A DNA stretch of 64,000 bases, from contig NZ_CP081001.1 in assembly GCF_029590555.1 (NCBI RefSeq), forward strand, positions 1,302,001-1,366,000, given 5' to 3'. A program made the translations under genes and the position numbers. The notes below the pieces were generated by a model, which had not been told where the DNA came from, made no database searches, and was given only the letters and a program-made list of their open reading frames with translations. Positions 8,883 to 18,317 of the stretch are shown here, one piece after another (the first letter of the stretch is position 1; each line of letters opens with the position of its first letter). Source of the DNA: Sphingobium sp. V4 (GTDB lineage Bacteria > Pseudomonadota > Alphaproteobacteria > Sphingomonadales > Sphingomonadaceae).

Positions 8883-9995
8883 TCAGGCCCAGTTTCCGAC
8901 GCCCGCGCGACGCTTGCCCGCCCGGTCGATCGCCATGATGATCCCTACGCATAGCATGACCGTCAGCATCGATGATCCGCCGTAGGACATGAAGGGCAGG
9001 GGTATGCCGACAACCGGCGCCAGCCCCATGACCATCATCAGGTTGATCGCGACATAGAAGAAGATGGTGGTGGTCAGGCCCGCTGCCACCAGCCGTGCGA
9101 ACTTGTCCTGTGTCCGCATGGAAACCCGGATGCCCCAGCGGAACAGCAGCATGAAGCCGCCGATCAGCAGCACCCCGCCCAGCAGGCCCCATTCCTCCGC
9201 CATGGTGGCGAAGACGAAGTCGGTATGGCCTTCGGGCAGATAGTCGAGATGGCTTTGCGTACCCTGAAGGAATCCCTTGCCCCAGATGCCGCCCGATCCG
9301 ATCGCGATCTTGGACTGGCTGATATGATAGCCGGCGCCCAGCGGGTCGCTTTCCGGATCGAGGAAGATGAGGACGCGGTTCTTCTGATAGTCATGCAGGA
9401 AGCTGAAGGCGATCGGTACGATGGCGGCCACGGCCAGGCCCGAACCGACGAACAGGCGCAAGGGCAGGCCGGCGAGGAACATCACGGTGATGCCACCGGC
9501 AAGGATCATCGTCGCGGTGCCCAGATCCGGCTGCACCAGGACCAGCGCCCAGGGCAGGCCGATCAGCACCAGCGCGGGCCAGATCGCGTTCCAGCGGCGG
9601 ATCTCGCCCACCGGCAGCATCGCGTAGAAGCGGGCCACCGCCAGCACGATGATCGGCTTCATGAACTCGGACGGCTGCAACTGCATGAAGCCCAGGTTGA
9701 TCCAGCGCTGGCTGCCGCCCGCGACCCCGCCGATCAGTTCCACCAGCACCAGCGCTGCCAGCACCGCGCCATAGGCGGGAAAGGCGAAGCGCGAGAACAG
9801 CTCGAGCGGCACCCGGCTCAATGCCAGGGCCATGCCGGAAAAGACGCAAAAGCGGACGCCCTGGTTGACGGCCCAGGGAAAGATGCTGCCCCCCGCAGCG
9901 CTGTAGAGGACCAGTGTCCCGAAGGTCGCGATGGCCAGCAGCAGCAGCAGCACCCGCCAGGGAAATTGCGTCACGGAATGGGGGATGATGCTCAT
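8883..9995 (-). CDS. rodA: RodA, SEDS peptidoglycan glycosyltransferase
   Basis: 370-residue inner-membrane SEDS protein that polymerises lipid II for lateral wall growth together with PBP2. About ten membrane segments are visible, beginning WRVLLLLLAIATFGTLVLYSAAGG. The family signature region runs through GAGYHISQSKIAIGSGGIWGKGF and LPEGHTDFVFATMAEEWG. The start at 9995 (MSIIPHSV) was chosen because it overlaps the end of the PBP2 gene by four bases; the longer upstream frame is only PBP2 sequence read in another frame. Last gene of the mreBCD-mrdA-rodA operon. Confidence 0.95.
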   Translation of the reverse strand: MSIIPHSVTQFPWRVLLLLLAIATFGTLVLYSAAGGSIFPWAVNQGVRFCVFSGMALALSRVPLELFSRFAFPAYGAVLAALVLVELIGGVAGGSQRWINLGFMQLQPSEFMKPIIVLAVARFYAMLPVGEIRRWNAIWPALVLIGLPWALVLVQPDLGTATMILAGGITVMFLAGLPLRLFVGSGLAVAAIVPIAFSFLHDYQKNRVLIFLDPESDPLGAGYHISQSKIAIGSGGIWGKGFLQGTQSHLDYLPEGHTDFVFATMAEEWGLLGGVLLIGGFMLLFRWGIRVSMRTQDKFARLVAAGLTTTIFFYVAINLMMVMGLAPVVGIPLPFMSYGGSSMLTVMLCVGIIMAIDRAGKRRAGVGNWA

Positions 9996-12064
9996 GGCGC
10001 GTCCGTCGCGTTGCTGCCGGGCGGTGGCGGAACATCGTTGGCCGCATCTTCGGCGGCAACGGGAGACGGTGCCGTTGCGTTGGCGACGGCGGCGTTGGCC
10101 GCATTGTCGGCGACGGGTGGCGGCGCTTCCCCTTTCTCGATCGCCTTGGCCAGGCGGAATGCGGCCATCTGTCGCGCCTGCCGTTCGGCGGGGGTGCCGC
10201 CCCAACCCTTTTCCAGCGTGACCAGCTTCTCCATCGCCTTGGTGGGATCGAACAGATAGGACAGGGTGTCGCTGGCGATCATCGGCGCGTCCTCGTTGCG
10301 GATCATATGTCCGCCATGCTCGATGATGCAGGCGACCGCATAGCGTGGATTGTCGAAGGGGGCGAAGCCCTGGAACAGGGCGTGGTCGCGCAGCTTGAAC
10401 GCCAATGAGCTGTCCCGCCGCACGCCCGCGCGGCGCTCGGCCATGGTGATGCGCCGGACCTGGGCGGTGCCGGTCTTGCCCGCGATGAGCACGCCGGGAA
10501 TGTTCATCCGCGCGGCGCCGCCGGTGCCGCCGCCATTGACCACGGCGCTCATCGCGTCGCGAATGATGACCAGATGCTCCTCGGTGGCGCCGACAGACGT
10601 GGGCGGCGGCCGCTTGGCACCCAGAAGGAAATTGGGCATGAGTTGCCGGCCGGTCGCCAGGCGCGCGGCCATCACCGCCATCTGGAGCGGATTGATGAGC
10701 ATATAGCCCTGGCCGATGGTGGCGTTCACCGTATCATAGGCTTGCCAGCTCTGATCATATTTGCGTTCCTTCCAGGCCGGATCGGGAACGGTGCCGTAGC
10801 TCTGGCTGGGGAAGGGCAGGTCGAAGCGCTGGCCCATGCCCACCCGCCGCGCCATCTGGGCGATCCGGTCCATTCCGACGCGCTGCGCCATCTGGTAGAA
10901 ATAGATGTCGCAGCTCTGGGCGATCGCGCCCCGCATGTCGAGCGGGCCGTGCCCGCGCCGCTTGTGGCAGTGGAACAAGGTGTTGCCCACGCGCAGCGCG
11001 CCGGCGCAACTGATCCGCTCCTGCGGCCCGACGCCAGCCTCCAGCAGCGCCAGCGCCACCATTGGCTTCACCGTAGAGCCCGGCGGATAGAGCCCCTGCA
11101 AGGTCTTGTTGCGCAGCGGAATATGATCGTCCTTCGACAGCATCTCATATTCCAGATGGCTGATGCCGTCGGAAAAGCTGTTGGGATCGAAGCTGGGCAT
11201 GGAGGCCATGGCGAGTACGTCGCCGTTGGCGCAATCGATCACGACGACCGAACCGCTTTGCGTCGCAAGGCGCCGCCCCGCATATTCCTGAAGCCCGGCA
11301 TCGATGGTCAGGCTGACGGGCTTGCCCGGCGTGTCGGGGCGTGTCGTGAGTTCGCGCACGATCTTGCCGCGCGCCGTTACCTCGACCCGCTTGGCGCCGG
11401 GCCTGCCGGTCAGGTGCCGGTCGAACGCCTTTTCCAGCCCATCCTTGCCGACCTTGAATCCCGGCGTGATGAGCAGCGGATCCTTGCGCTCCTTATATTC
11501 CTCCGCCGTGGCGGCCCCGACATAGCCGAGCAGGTGCCCGACCGTGGCGCCCGCAGGATAATAGCGCGAAAAGCCCTGGCTGGGCGCGACGCCGGGCAGG
11601 TCGGGCAGGCGGACGCTGACGGCGGCATATTGGTCATAGGTCAGCTTGTCGGCGACCTGGACCGGACGAAATCCCGCCGACTTGTCCAGTTCCTCGCGGA
11701 TGCGATCGACTTCGTCCGATTCCAGGCTCAGCAACTGGGCGAGGTGCCGGATCGTCGCCTCGCCGTCCACCACGCGCTGCGGGATCAGGTCGACGCGAAA
11801 ATCGGTCCGGTTGTTCGCCAGCGTCTTGCCATGGCGATCGAGGATCCAGCCCCGGCGCGGCGGAATGAGCGTGAGGTTGACCCGGTTACTTTCGGAAAGC
11901 AGGCTGTATTTCTCGTTTTCAGCGACGCTGATCCAGCCCATGCGACCGACCAGCAGCGCCCCGATCGCGCCTTGCAATCCCCCCACCACCATCGCGCGGC
12001 GGCTGAAGGTGAAGGACTGGGTGGCTTCGGTGACGATCTTGCGCTTGGGACCGGGAAACTTCAT
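9992..12064 (-). CDS. mrdA: penicillin-binding protein 2 (elongasome transpeptidase)
   Basis: 690-residue class B PBP that cross-links peptidoglycan with RodA during elongation. It has one N-terminal membrane segment (MVVGGLQGAIGALLVGRMGWI), a pedestal domain and a transpeptidase domain. The active-site Ser is in STVK (Ser330), and the KTGT motif is in AGKTGTAQV (Lys530). The start at 12064 (MKFPGPKRK) overlaps the mreD stop (ATGA). The C-terminal tail, after the last conserved block, is a low-complexity Ala/Asn/Pro-rich extension of about 60 residues, probably disordered. Confidence 0.95.
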   Translation of the reverse strand: MKFPGPKRKIVTEATQSFTFSRRAMVVGGLQGAIGALLVGRMGWISVAENEKYSLLSESNRVNLTLIPPRRGWILDRHGKTLANNRTDFRVDLIPQRVVDGEATIRHLAQLLSLESDEVDRIREELDKSAGFRPVQVADKLTYDQYAAVSVRLPDLPGVAPSQGFSRYYPAGATVGHLLGYVGAATAEEYKERKDPLLITPGFKVGKDGLEKAFDRHLTGRPGAKRVEVTARGKIVRELTTRPDTPGKPVSLTIDAGLQEYAGRRLATQSGSVVVIDCANGDVLAMASMPSFDPNSFSDGISHLEYEMLSKDDHIPLRNKTLQGLYPPGSTVKPMVALALLEAGVGPQERISCAGALRVGNTLFHCHKRRGHGPLDMRGAIAQSCDIYFYQMAQRVGMDRIAQMARRVGMGQRFDLPFPSQSYGTVPDPAWKERKYDQSWQAYDTVNATIGQGYMLINPLQMAVMAARLATGRQLMPNFLLGAKRPPPTSVGATEEHLVIIRDAMSAVVNGGGTGGAARMNIPGVLIAGKTGTAQVRRITMAERRAGVRRDSSLAFKLRDHALFQGFAPFDNPRYAVACIIEHGGHMIRNEDAPMIASDTLSYLFDPTKAMEKLVTLEKGWGGTPAERQARQMAAFRLAKAIEKGEAPPPVADNAANAAVANATAPSPVAAEDAANDVPPPPGSNATDAP

Positions 12065-12588
12065 GCCATCACACGCCAGCGGTCGATCCGGGCGCATTGC
12101 CGGACAATGAAGGGAAAGAGCAGGACCGTCCAGACCATCTGCGGCGCGACCAACAGCAACCTTATATCGCCTCCGCCGGTGATCCGCGCGAAGAAAAGCC
12201 CCCCTGACAGGCAGAAGATAATCGCGATGCCGGCGATTAGCCAGTCCTGCTTGTAGCTGCGCCAGACCAGTCGATGTTCGATGAAGTCGACGCCGATCAG
12301 GGCGACCGTCCACAAAAACATCCCCGATCCGATCGGCTGGCCGCCCACCAGGTCATCGAACAGGCCTAGCGGGAGGCCGATCCAGGTCCGCCACAATTCG
12401 GGCCGCAGCAGCCGCCACGACAGCAGCAGCAGCAGGCCGAAGGGCGGCATGATCGGCGACTGGGCGATCAGCGGCAACGTGGTCGCGAGCGACCCCAGCA
12501 TGACGGTGATGACGGGCGTCCCGGCGAGGCGGAACCGGCCGGGATGCCGGCCCAGGCGCGGGACGTGCAGCAGATGCGGGTCGATCAC
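12061..12588 (-). CDS. mreD: MreD, rod-shape-determining membrane protein
   Basis: 175-residue polytopic membrane protein with about five hydrophobic segments, including LGSLATTLPLIAQSPIMPPFGLLLLLSW and LIAGIAIIFCLSGGLFF. The GLPLGLFDDLVGGQPIGSGMFLW stretch is the conserved MreD core. It overlaps mreC upstream and mrdA downstream by four bases each, so translation is tightly coupled. Part of the Rod complex with MreB, MreC, PBP2 and RodA. Sequence divergence is normal for MreD; the call leans on operon position as well as topology. Confidence 0.92.
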   Translation of the reverse strand: MIDPHLLHVPRLGRHPGRFRLAGTPVITVMLGSLATTLPLIAQSPIMPPFGLLLLLSWRLLRPELWRTWIGLPLGLFDDLVGGQPIGSGMFLWTVALIGVDFIEHRLVWRSYKQDWLIAGIAIIFCLSGGLFFARITGGGDIRLLLVAPQMVWTVLLFPFIVRQCARIDRWRVMA

Positions 12589-13496
12589 GGCGCGCTCGCA
12601 TTTGCGGCCGGCGCCGCCTCCTGCGCCGTCTCGGCGGCTCCACCGCGCGTCACCACCTCCTCGAAGGCGCGTTCCACCACGACCGCATCGACGCGCGAGG
12701 GGTTGGCCAGGGGGAAGCCCCAGGCGATCTCGCCCTCGACGCGGACCACTACGGCGACGGGGATATTGGGCTGGTATATGCCGCCGATGCCCGACGTCAC
12801 CAGCAGGTCGCCTGGCTTGAAGGGGTTGCGGCCCGCGGACAACGCCCGGATTTCGAGCGACCCGTCGCCCGCTCCGGTCGAAATGGCGGGAACGCTGTCA
12901 TTGGCGCGACGGATCGGCACGATATTGCCGGTGTCCGTCAGTAGCAGCACTTCGGCGGTGTTGGGCGTCGTGCTATGGATGCGGCCGATCAGCCCTTCGG
13001 CGGCGCGGACCGGCATTCCGGGGCGCACGCCCTGCCAGCGGCCCGCGTTGAGCCGCGCGAAACGGCGCGCGCTGCTGGAGGAGGAACTGATGAGCCGCGC
13101 CGTCAGCAGGTCGCTCTGATCCTCGTCGACCAGCTTGAGCAGCTTCTTTAGCCGCGCATTTTCCTGCTTGACCGCCTTCGCCTCGATGATGCGGTTGCGA
13201 TCCGTCTCGACCTGGCGGCGCAGCGCCACATTCTGCGAGCCCGCCCGCCAATAGGCGGCCAGCACCTCGTCCACCGAACTGATGCCGCTGACCATATTCT
13301 TGAGGCCGGCCGAAACCGGGCGGGTCAGTTCGGCGGTGACCGTGCGCAGGCCAGCGAAGCCGGTCGGATCGAACATCGCGACCACGACCAGCAGCAGGCC
13401 GGCCGCCGCACCGGCAACCGCCACCACATAGCTCGCAAACAGGCTATATTGCGCCTTCCGGTTGATGCCGGGGCGTCGGCTGGGTGGCCGCGCCAT
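12585..13496 (-). CDS. mreC: MreC, rod-shape-determining protein
   Basis: 303-residue periplasmic scaffold of the elongasome. One N-terminal membrane anchor (SYVVAVAGAAAGLLLVVVAMF) is followed by a coiled coil (about residues 65-110, ALRRQVETDRNRIIEAKAVKQENARLKKLLKL) and the beta-barrel MreC domain with GLIGRIHSTTPNTAEVLLLTD. The start at 13496 has a good ribosome site (GGAAGGGA) at the right spacing; an earlier in-frame ATG lacks one. The last 25 residues are Ala-rich. It lies 16 bases downstream of mreB. Confidence 0.95.
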   Translation of the reverse strand: MARPPSRRPGINRKAQYSLFASYVVAVAGAAAGLLLVVVAMFDPTGFAGLRTVTAELTRPVSAGLKNMVSGISSVDEVLAAYWRAGSQNVALRRQVETDRNRIIEAKAVKQENARLKKLLKLVDEDQSDLLTARLISSSSSSARRFARLNAGRWQGVRPGMPVRAAEGLIGRIHSTTPNTAEVLLLTDTGNIVPIRRANDSVPAISTGAGDGSLEIRALSAGRNPFKPGDLLVTSGIGGIYQPNIPVAVVVRVEGEIAWGFPLANPSRVDAVVVERAFEEVVTRGGAAETAQEAAPAANASAP

Positions 13497-13512
13497 CAAT
13501 CGTCCCTTCCGA

Positions 13513-14562
<1,050 letters not shown>

Positions 14563-14717
14563 TTATCCTGTTTCGCCCGCCGTCCCCGCGACGCGAAGGG
14601 GACCGTCGGAAAGCTGTTTTGCCCGTCCGTTGCTCCCTTCTTCCTTGCCCCTTGCAGTGCAAAAAATATCGGGTTCGCGGCTCGCGGAAAGCGCCCGCTT
14701 GGGCTAGTCCCTAATCA

Positions 14718-16520
14718 ATGTCAATACGCCGCCTGCCCGAACATCTGGTCAATCGTATCGCTGCCGGTGAAGTGGTCGAAAGACCCGCCAGCGCGCTCAA
14801 GGAGATAGTGGAAAACGCTTTGGACGCGGGTGCGACTCGCATTGCCATACGATTGTCCAACGGTGGGCTGGACCGGATCGAGGTCAGCGACGATGGCTGC
14901 GGCATGGATTCGGCCGACATGGCGCTCGCGCTGGAGCGCCATGCGACATCGAAACTGCCCGATGATGCGATCGAGAATGTGGCGACGCTGGGCTTTCGCG
15001 GCGAAGCGCTGCCGTCGATCGCCAGTGTCGCCCGGCTTTCGATCGACAGCCGCCCGCGCGGCGCCGATGGCTGGAACCGCACGGTCGACAATGGGCGGCT
15101 GGTGGCGGAGGGGCCGGCCGCGCTGCCGCCCGGCACCCGCGTCACGGTGGAAGAACTGTTCGGGAAGGTGCCCGCGCGGCGGAAATTCCTGCGTTCGGCC
15201 AAGGCCGAATATGCCGCCTGCCTCGACATCGTCCGCCGGCTGGCCATGGCCCATCCGTCGGTTGCCTTTTCGGTCGAACATGATGGGCGCCGGGTGCTGG
15301 GCGTGCAGGGCGACGAAGCGCGGGAGGACCGGGTCGCCGCGCTGACCGACAGGCAACTGGCGGACAATCATGTAATCGTGAGCCTGGAACGGGACGGGGT
15401 GCGCCTGTCCGGGGTCGCATCGCTGCCCACCTACAATCGCGGCGTGGGCGATCATCAATATCTGTTCGTCAACGGCCGTCCGGTGAAGGACCGGCTGCTG
15501 ATCGGCGCGCTGCGTGGCGCCTATGCCGACATGCTGGCGCGCGACCGGCATCCGGTGGTGGCGCTGTTCCTGGACGTGCCGCCGCTCGACGTAGACGTCA
15601 ACGTTCATCCCGCCAAGACGGAGGTGCGCTTCCGCGACCCCGCGATGATCCGGGGCATGATCGTCTCCGGCCTGCGTCGGGCGCTCGATGCCGAAGGGTT
15701 CCGCGCGGTGCAGCAGGCGGATGCGGCGGGGCTGGCGGCCTGGCGGCCGGAGCCGATGTCGCCCACCCCGATCGGCGCCATGCCGATCTTCGAGGCGGCG
15801 GCCTCCTCGCCCGCAAGCTACAGCCAGTTCGCGCCGGCCTCCTTCGCTGACCGCCGCCCGTCCTTTCTCGCGCCGCCGCCCCAGGCGCGCGCCGAGCCTG
15901 CCGCCGCGCCCGCACCCGAAGGCCATAGCTTCCCGCTGGGGGTTGCGCGCGGTCAGGTGGCGCGCACCTATATCGTCGCGGAGGCGGAGGACGGCCTGGT
16001 GATCGTCGACCAGCACGCCGCGCATGAGCGGCTGACGCTCGAACGGATGCGCCGTGCGATGGAGGGCCAGGAGAATGGCAATCGCGTCGCGTCCCAGGCG
16101 CTGCTGCTGCCCGAAGTGGTGGAACTGGATGAGCCGGCCTGCGACCGGTTGGAGGCGCGCGCCGCCGAACTCAAGGATTTCGGCCTTGATCTTGAGCGGT
16201 TCGGTCCCTCGGCCATGCTGGTCCGCGCCGTCCCCGCGATGCTGGGCCAGTCGGACGTGCAGGGACTGGTCACGGATCTGGCCGACGATCTCGCCGCCTA
16301 TGACAGCGCCCTGTCGCTCAAGGAGCGGCTCGATCTCGTCGCCGCGACCATGGCCTGCCACGGCTCGGTCCGCGCCGGCCGCGTGCTGAGTGTCGCAGAA
16401 ATGAACGCCCTGCTCCGCGAGATGGAAGTCACCCCGCGATCGGGACAATGCAACCATGGCCGCCCGACCTGGGTGAAGCTGGGGCATGGCGACATCGAAA
16501 AACTGTTCGGAAGGAAATGA
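14718..16520 (+). CDS. mutL: MutL, DNA mismatch repair protein (endonuclease type)
   Basis: 600-residue mismatch-repair coordinator. The N-terminal GHKL ATPase has ENALDAGAT, DDGCGMD and GFRGEALPSIASV. A low-complexity linker (about residues 345-410) leads to the C-terminal dimerisation domain. Residues 431-442 read DQHAAHERLTLE, matching the DQHA(X)2E(X)4E metal-binding motif of MutL proteins with latent nicking activity, and CNHGRPTW near the C-terminus is another conserved endonuclease motif. This is the form found in bacteria that lack MutH. Divergent from mreB. Confidence 0.97.
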   Translation: MSIRRLPEHLVNRIAAGEVVERPASALKEIVENALDAGATRIAIRLSNGGLDRIEVSDDGCGMDSADMALALERHATSKLPDDAIENVATLGFRGEALPSIASVARLSIDSRPRGADGWNRTVDNGRLVAEGPAALPPGTRVTVEELFGKVPARRKFLRSAKAEYAACLDIVRRLAMAHPSVAFSVEHDGRRVLGVQGDEAREDRVAALTDRQLADNHVIVSLERDGVRLSGVASLPTYNRGVGDHQYLFVNGRPVKDRLLIGALRGAYADMLARDRHPVVALFLDVPPLDVDVNVHPAKTEVRFRDPAMIRGMIVSGLRRALDAEGFRAVQQADAAGLAAWRPEPMSPTPIGAMPIFEAAASSPASYSQFAPASFADRRPSFLAPPPQARAEPAAAPAPEGHSFPLGVARGQVARTYIVAEAEDGLVIVDQHAAHERLTLERMRRAMEGQENGNRVASQALLLPEVVELDEPACDRLEARAAELKDFGLDLERFGPSAMLVRAVPAMLGQSDVQGLVTDLADDLAAYDSALSLKERLDLVAATMACHGSVRAGRVLSVAEMNALLREMEVTPRSGQCNHGRPTWVKLGHGDIEKLFGRK

Positions 16521-16524
16521 GCCG

Positions 16525-17010
16525 ATGACGATGTTTGCCGCCCTGCTGCTCGCCGCCGCGCCCGTCTGCCCCGACCCTGCGCCGCTGGGCGAGCCGTGGA
16601 CCAGTTGGACCCAGAGCGGGGAGGTGAAGGCCGGGGTGCAGGTACAGGGCGCGCCGACGCTGATCCTTGGCAAGCCGGTTATGGCGGCGTTGACGCCGGC
16701 GGCCTATGTCCAGTTCGCCGCAGCCCCCGGCAAAGGTGCGAAGGAGGGGCATGGCGGGCTGTTCGGCTTGTCGCTCAAGGCGGCGGCGCGCATCGGCATC
16801 GCACTGTCGGGGCCGGCCTGGGTCGATGTCGTGACGGGCACCACCCCGGTCGCCTCGATCGAGCATGGCCATGGTCCGGATTGTTCGGGCATTCGCAAGA
16901 TCGTGTGGTTCGACCTGCCCGCCGGTCGCCATATCATCCAGATTGTCGGATCGAAGGACGCCAGCATCCGCATCATGACCGCTGATGCGAAGGCCAACCA
17001 GCCGCTCTAG
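16525..17010 (+). CDS. predicted secreted protein of unknown function
   Basis: 161-residue protein with a short hydrophobic N-terminus (MTMFAALLLAAAPVCPDPAP) that looks like a signal peptide. The mature part is beta-rich and contains two Cys (in VCPDP and GPDCSGIRK) that could form a disulphide. The start at 16525 was chosen for its GGAAGG ribosome site; the longer frame overlaps the mutL end. It follows mutL by four bases and is probably cotranscribed. I do not recognise the family. The mention of glycine-lined turns (LPAGRHIIQIVGSKDASIRI) suggests a small jelly-roll-like domain, which is inference. Confidence 0.75.
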   Translation: MTMFAALLLAAAPVCPDPAPLGEPWTSWTQSGEVKAGVQVQGAPTLILGKPVMAALTPAAYVQFAAAPGKGAKEGHGGLFGLSLKAAARIGIALSGPAWVDVVTGTTPVASIEHGHGPDCSGIRKIVWFDLPAGRHIIQIVGSKDASIRIMTADAKANQPL

Positions 17011-17094
17011 CTGGATCGGATGTCCGGAAAACGCGCGGACCATTAATCGGTTTGGCGGCGGTAGTATCAAGCCATGATGACGGAGGCCGTGCCG

Positions 17095-17727
17095 TTACCG
17101 CTCCACCGCCATGCGTGCGGCCAGCCCGCCCAGAACCGTGCCCATGAACCAGCGCTGGATCGTCAGCCAGCGCGGGCGGCCGTGGAGAAATCCGGCGATC
17201 GATCCGGCGAGGCAGGCGATCAGCGCATTGACCGACAAGCTGATGACGATCTGCGTCGCGCCGAGCGCCAGCGACTGGCCCAGCACATTGTCGCGCGTCG
17301 GCTCGACGAACTGCGGCAGCAGCGACAGATAGATCATCGCGACCTTGGGATTGAGCAGGTTGGTGACCAGCCCGATCGTGAAGAGCCGTCGCGGCGAATC
17401 CTGCGGCAGGGTGCGGACCTGAAAGGGGGATCGCCCGCCCGGCCGCACTGCGCTCCACGCCAGCCAAAGCAGATAGAGCGCGCCACCGATCCGCAGGGCA
17501 TCATAGGCGAACGGCACCGCCATCAGCAGTGCGGTGATGCCGAAGGCCGCGCTCACCATGTAGAAGAGGAAGCCGCACGCCACGCCGAGCAGCGAGATCA
17601 TGCCCGCCGCGCGCCCTTGCGAAATCGAACGCGACACCAGATAGATCATGTTGGGACCGGGCGTCAGCACCATGCCCAGCGATACCAGCGCAAAAGCGAT
17701 CAGATGAGCGGCACTCGGCATCGGCAT
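17095..17727 (-). CDS. LysE/RhtB-family amino-acid exporter
   Basis: 210-residue inner-membrane exporter with about six hydrophobic segments. The family motif LTPGPNMIYLVSRSISQGRAAGMISLLGVACG near the N-terminus and NLLNPKVAMIYLSLLPQFV in the middle identify LysE/RhtB translocators, which export amino acids or related small molecules. The substrate cannot be assigned. Convergent with the secreted-protein gene. A second in-frame ATG two codons in is also possible. Confidence 0.93.
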   Translation of the reverse strand: MPMPSAAHLIAFALVSLGMVLTPGPNMIYLVSRSISQGRAAGMISLLGVACGFLFYMVSAAFGITALLMAVPFAYDALRIGGALYLLWLAWSAVRPGGRSPFQVRTLPQDSPRRLFTIGLVTNLLNPKVAMIYLSLLPQFVEPTRDNVLGQSLALGATQIVISLSVNALIACLAGSIAGFLHGRPRWLTIQRWFMGTVLGGLAARMAVER

Positions 17728-17785
17728 TCCCCCAACGGCATGATGCCGTTCGCCTAGCCCGGACGAGCGGAGCGGGGCAGGGCCA

Positions 17786-18256
17786 CTATGGGGGCGTTGG
17801 CCGGGTCCGCCACATGGCGATCGGGATCATCGTCAGCACCGGCTGATCGTCCTGGTTGAGGATCGTCACCTTGCTGCGGACGATGCCCATTTCCGGACGG
17901 CTCTGCGACGCCTTCTTGTCGATCACTTCGCTCTTCCCGCGCAGCGTGTCGCCGGGACGCACCGGGCGCAGCCAGCGCAGTTCGTCCACCCCCATCGCGC
18001 CCAGGCTGGCCGCCTGACGCCCCGGATCCCGCTGCATTTCGGCGACGAACATCTTCATGAACAGGGCGGTGTTGTGCCAGCCACTTGCCGAGATGGTCCC
18101 GAAATGGGTGCTGGCCGCGGCCTCATCCGACAGATGGAAGGGCTGGGGATCGAACTCCGCCGCGAAAGCGACGCTTTCCTCGCGTAACAGGGTCAGCGGA
18201 CCGAAATCGAAGCTGTCGCCGATCGCGATATCCTCGAAATAGACTATGGCTTCCAT
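17786..18256 (-). CDS. MaoC-family (R)-hydratase-like protein
   Basis: 156-residue single-hotdog protein of the MaoC family, which hydrates enoyl-CoAs or related thioesters. The hydratase 2 motif is visible: FDPQPFHLSDEAAASTHFGTISASGWHN, with the catalytic Asp/His pair in DPQPFH. The start at 18256 gives MEAIVYFEDI; an ATG at 18262 would add two residues, and the GGAG site upstream fits either. Long N-terminal extension in the open frame is not supported. Substrate unknown. Confidence 0.88.
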   Translation of the reverse strand: MEAIVYFEDIAIGDSFDFGPLTLLREESVAFAAEFDPQPFHLSDEAAASTHFGTISASGWHNTALFMKMFVAEMQRDPGRQAASLGAMGVDELRWLRPVRPGDTLRGKSEVIDKKASQSRPEMGIVRSKVTILNQDDQPVLTMIPIAMWRTRPTPP

Positions 18257-18317
18257 CCTCATCCGTCTCCCATTGGAACGGACAAGGATGTAGGCCTGGC
18301 TTCCGTTAACGTCAATG